DNA from: Datnioides undecimradiatus
Lineage: Eukaryota > Chordata > Actinopteri > Lobotiformes > Datnioididae
Length of the DNA stretch: 64,000 nt
Assembly (NCBI GenBank): GCA_008933995.1
Contig: WARS01000029.1
Span: 17,049,131 to 17,113,130, forward strand
Direction: 5' to 3'
Shown: positions 62,291-64,000 of the stretch, piece by piece
How positions within the stretch are numbered: the stretch's first letter is position 1
How the letters are laid out: every line of letters starts with the position of its first letter
Made by a program: the position numbers and the translations under genes
The notes under the pieces: generated by a model
What the model was told of the DNA's origin: nothing
Seen by the model: only the letters and a program-made list of their open reading frames with translations
Database searches by the model: none

Positions 62291-64000
62291 TAATGTGGTA
62301 AAAGAAGAAATATGGAATTGATTTTCAGGGTGGAGTTTGCCGACCTATTGCAACAGTATAATAATGGAGTGTCCTCAGCCCCCTCAGTACTTCCCTATTG
62401 AACATGTACTGTATACAGTACAAGGCCGCCACTAATCAAATTCTCTCCCTTTCTCTCCCCCATGCCATCGCCTCTGGTGCACCTCCAACATCAGGTAAGA
62501 AATTGTTCTATCATTCCACCAATCAATAGCAATATGGCCTGTAGCTAGCTACACACTGCCACCGTCTACACTCAAAGATTTAGATGTGTGCAAATGGCAG
62601 CAGTGATATTTTACTCCCGGCACCAACAATATTATCAGAGCCCAGGTGGGAGCAGCACAGTAAATCCACCTCTTGTCCTTTGTTTGGATCTTTTATCAAG
62701 ACTGATACTTCCCGTGTAATGAAAGCTATTTGGCAAGAGCTGTCGCTGTGTGGTGTCCTGGGAGGCAGCTAAAGATGCTCTGGCTCACGGTGAAAACAGC
62801 TCAGTGCTGGGCTCTGGCAGCTGCAGTACTGCTGCCGTTGCCGTTGTGTGGCGCGTCTCCTTAGCCCTCAACTCGCCTGTGACAGCTCCCCCAGTTTATG
62901 ACAAATGGCGGGGCACTGAGTGGGCTAACAGGGAGGTAATGCTTGTTGGTTCATTAGTAGTCCAGGTCACTGTGGGCTCAGGACCAGACACACGCTGCTC
63001 TATGGTCATTGCTCTTGGGGAGTTGGACAGAAACATCACATACAATCAGATGCATGCTTTCACATATACATGCTCAAATACAAAATGAAAACAGCACGGT
63101 ATATTTCACAATATATGTCTTTTCTGCTCCCTTGAACCGATGAGACGAAATCACCCTGGTGACTCATTAATTTTCATATCATCATATCAGTCATCGATGC
63201 TTAATCACCTTTTTAATGATCAAGTCATTAAAGCCCCGACCTCTGACCCATTGACCTTGGCCTGCAGGACTGAGATGACGTGTCTCGCTGGTGATTACCT
63301 GACTTTGGAGAGTTGATCTCACCTTAAATGCCATCACTATTTAATCAAAAAAATGTTATTGACAGTCGGGAACATCGTAACACCTCTTATAGCTCATCTT
63401 TGCAATCAATAAGCAGGCTCAGCATGACCTCTCTGTACCTTTCTGTCCTTCATTTGCTCAGTTGCAGCCCCCCTTTCCACCACCGCAAACTCTTTCTTTT
63501 TATCTTTTAGTCACTCACACTCTCTCTCCATTCTAACTAAGGGCTCTCTGAGGGCCACAGCCCAAACTGCTGGCCCTGTCTGTCTATTAATAAATGGCAT
63601 TAACCACCTGGCCCTTCAGGGACTATTCATTTTAAAGATGAACTACCTTAAAGTACAACACAATGCCGTCTCATTTTTACTGCTTCCTCATTACTGCTCA
63701 GGGCGGCTCAAGACTCATCACCAACCCTCCTCCCCCGCCCCCTTATCCCACCATCCCTATATCTTTTCATCCTGCCTTAACCACTCCCTTCCCACGCTGT
63801 CCTTATAAGCAGAAAGCGACCGGAGCATTCCTAGCTAAATCAATAGCAGAACAAGAAAAATGATTATGATCACAATGGTAAGAAACTTGCCTTTTCTCCA
63901 GATGGATTTCCAATTTTGCTAAACTCCCATCAACTCAATAGTTTGGCCTTTGAATAGACAGAGTCCCAATTCCCAGCTCTGTAAATGCACTTACAGCAAT

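Larger units (their letters stand above)
21287..64000 (+). other. Intron 2 of the celf5-like gene, 5' part (at least 42.7 kb)
   Basis: It begins with a consensus GTAAGT followed by CT-rich sequence. I searched for the short third exon expected of the family (a PIQVKPADSESRG-like sequence, about 49 nt) by eye and did not find it, so the acceptor probably lies beyond the window. A very long intron in this position is known for neural CELF genes such as CELF4. Contents are simple repeats, purine or pyrimidine tracts, a few degenerate interspersed repeats, a hairpin at 39566-39617, and exon-like intervals at 48215-48366 and 52283-52424. The exon could have been missed because it is short. Confidence 0.75.
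56705..64000 (+). other. Distal part of intron 2 in the window
   Basis: No exon is recognised. It contains a TG run, CT-rich patches (59480-59530, 59855-59915 with CCATCCATCCATCC), a TGATGATGATGAT run near 60312 and a dispersed repeat at 62185-62290. The final 100 bases show no splice junction that fits the expected third exon. Confidence 0.6.

Noticed and set aside
1-64000. tRNA, rRNA, CRISPR arrays or bacterial operons
   Set aside because: No tRNA B-box-like core in context, no rRNA signature, and the regular repeats are microsatellites without unique spacers.

Overview
The window looks like a piece of a teleost fish nuclear genome, probably percomorph-like. The only recognised gene encodes a CELF/Bruno-like RNA-binding protein with vertebrate-type introns. 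The rest is AT-rich and dense in (AC)n, (TG)n, (TA)n and TCTA microsatellites. It also carries degenerate copies of interspersed sequences that I recall as common in fish genomes. There are no operons, prokaryotic genes or CRISPR arrays, and I saw no tRNA or rRNA gene.

The gene is on the + strand and is most likely celf5. Its first coding exon (5575-5932) starts with a CELF5-like MARxT leader, runs through a Gln/Pro/His-rich tail, and enters RRM1. The second coding exon (21204-21286) completes the RNP1 motif of RRM1. The two are joined by a 15.3 kb GT-AG intron whose phase matches exactly (G|GC, Gly120). Intron 2 starts at 21287 and fills the remaining 42.7 kb; I could not see the next coding exon (about 49 nt in the family). 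Only 147 residues, roughly the first third of the protein, are therefore encoded here.

Region by region: 1-5220 is upstream DNA with two or three degenerate interspersed repeats and a set of exon-like intervals, two of which (3399-3515 and 4525-4623) are phase-compatible. 5220-5574 is the probable promoter/5' UTR, with an ETS-type site, an overlapping upstream ORF and a (TG)10 run just before the start codon. 5933-21203 is intron 1, with microsatellites, a CpG-dense patch near 6550-6700 and a second CpG/E-box/CRE-like patch near 17340-17720 that may be an internal promoter. 21287-64000 is intron 2, with many simple repeats, purine- or pyrimidine-skewed tracts, a near-perfect 52-nt hairpin at 39566-39617, exon-like intervals that would act as poison exons, and stretches that resemble conserved non-coding elements.

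I found no clearly new biological system. The best leads are possible CELF autoregulation through the TG run beside its own start codon, the phase-compatible exon pair upstream, the hairpin in intron 2, the possible internal promoter in intron 1, and the strong exon-like interval at 48215-48366. Most remaining open reading frames are short, lack recognisable domains, and often cross simple repeats.
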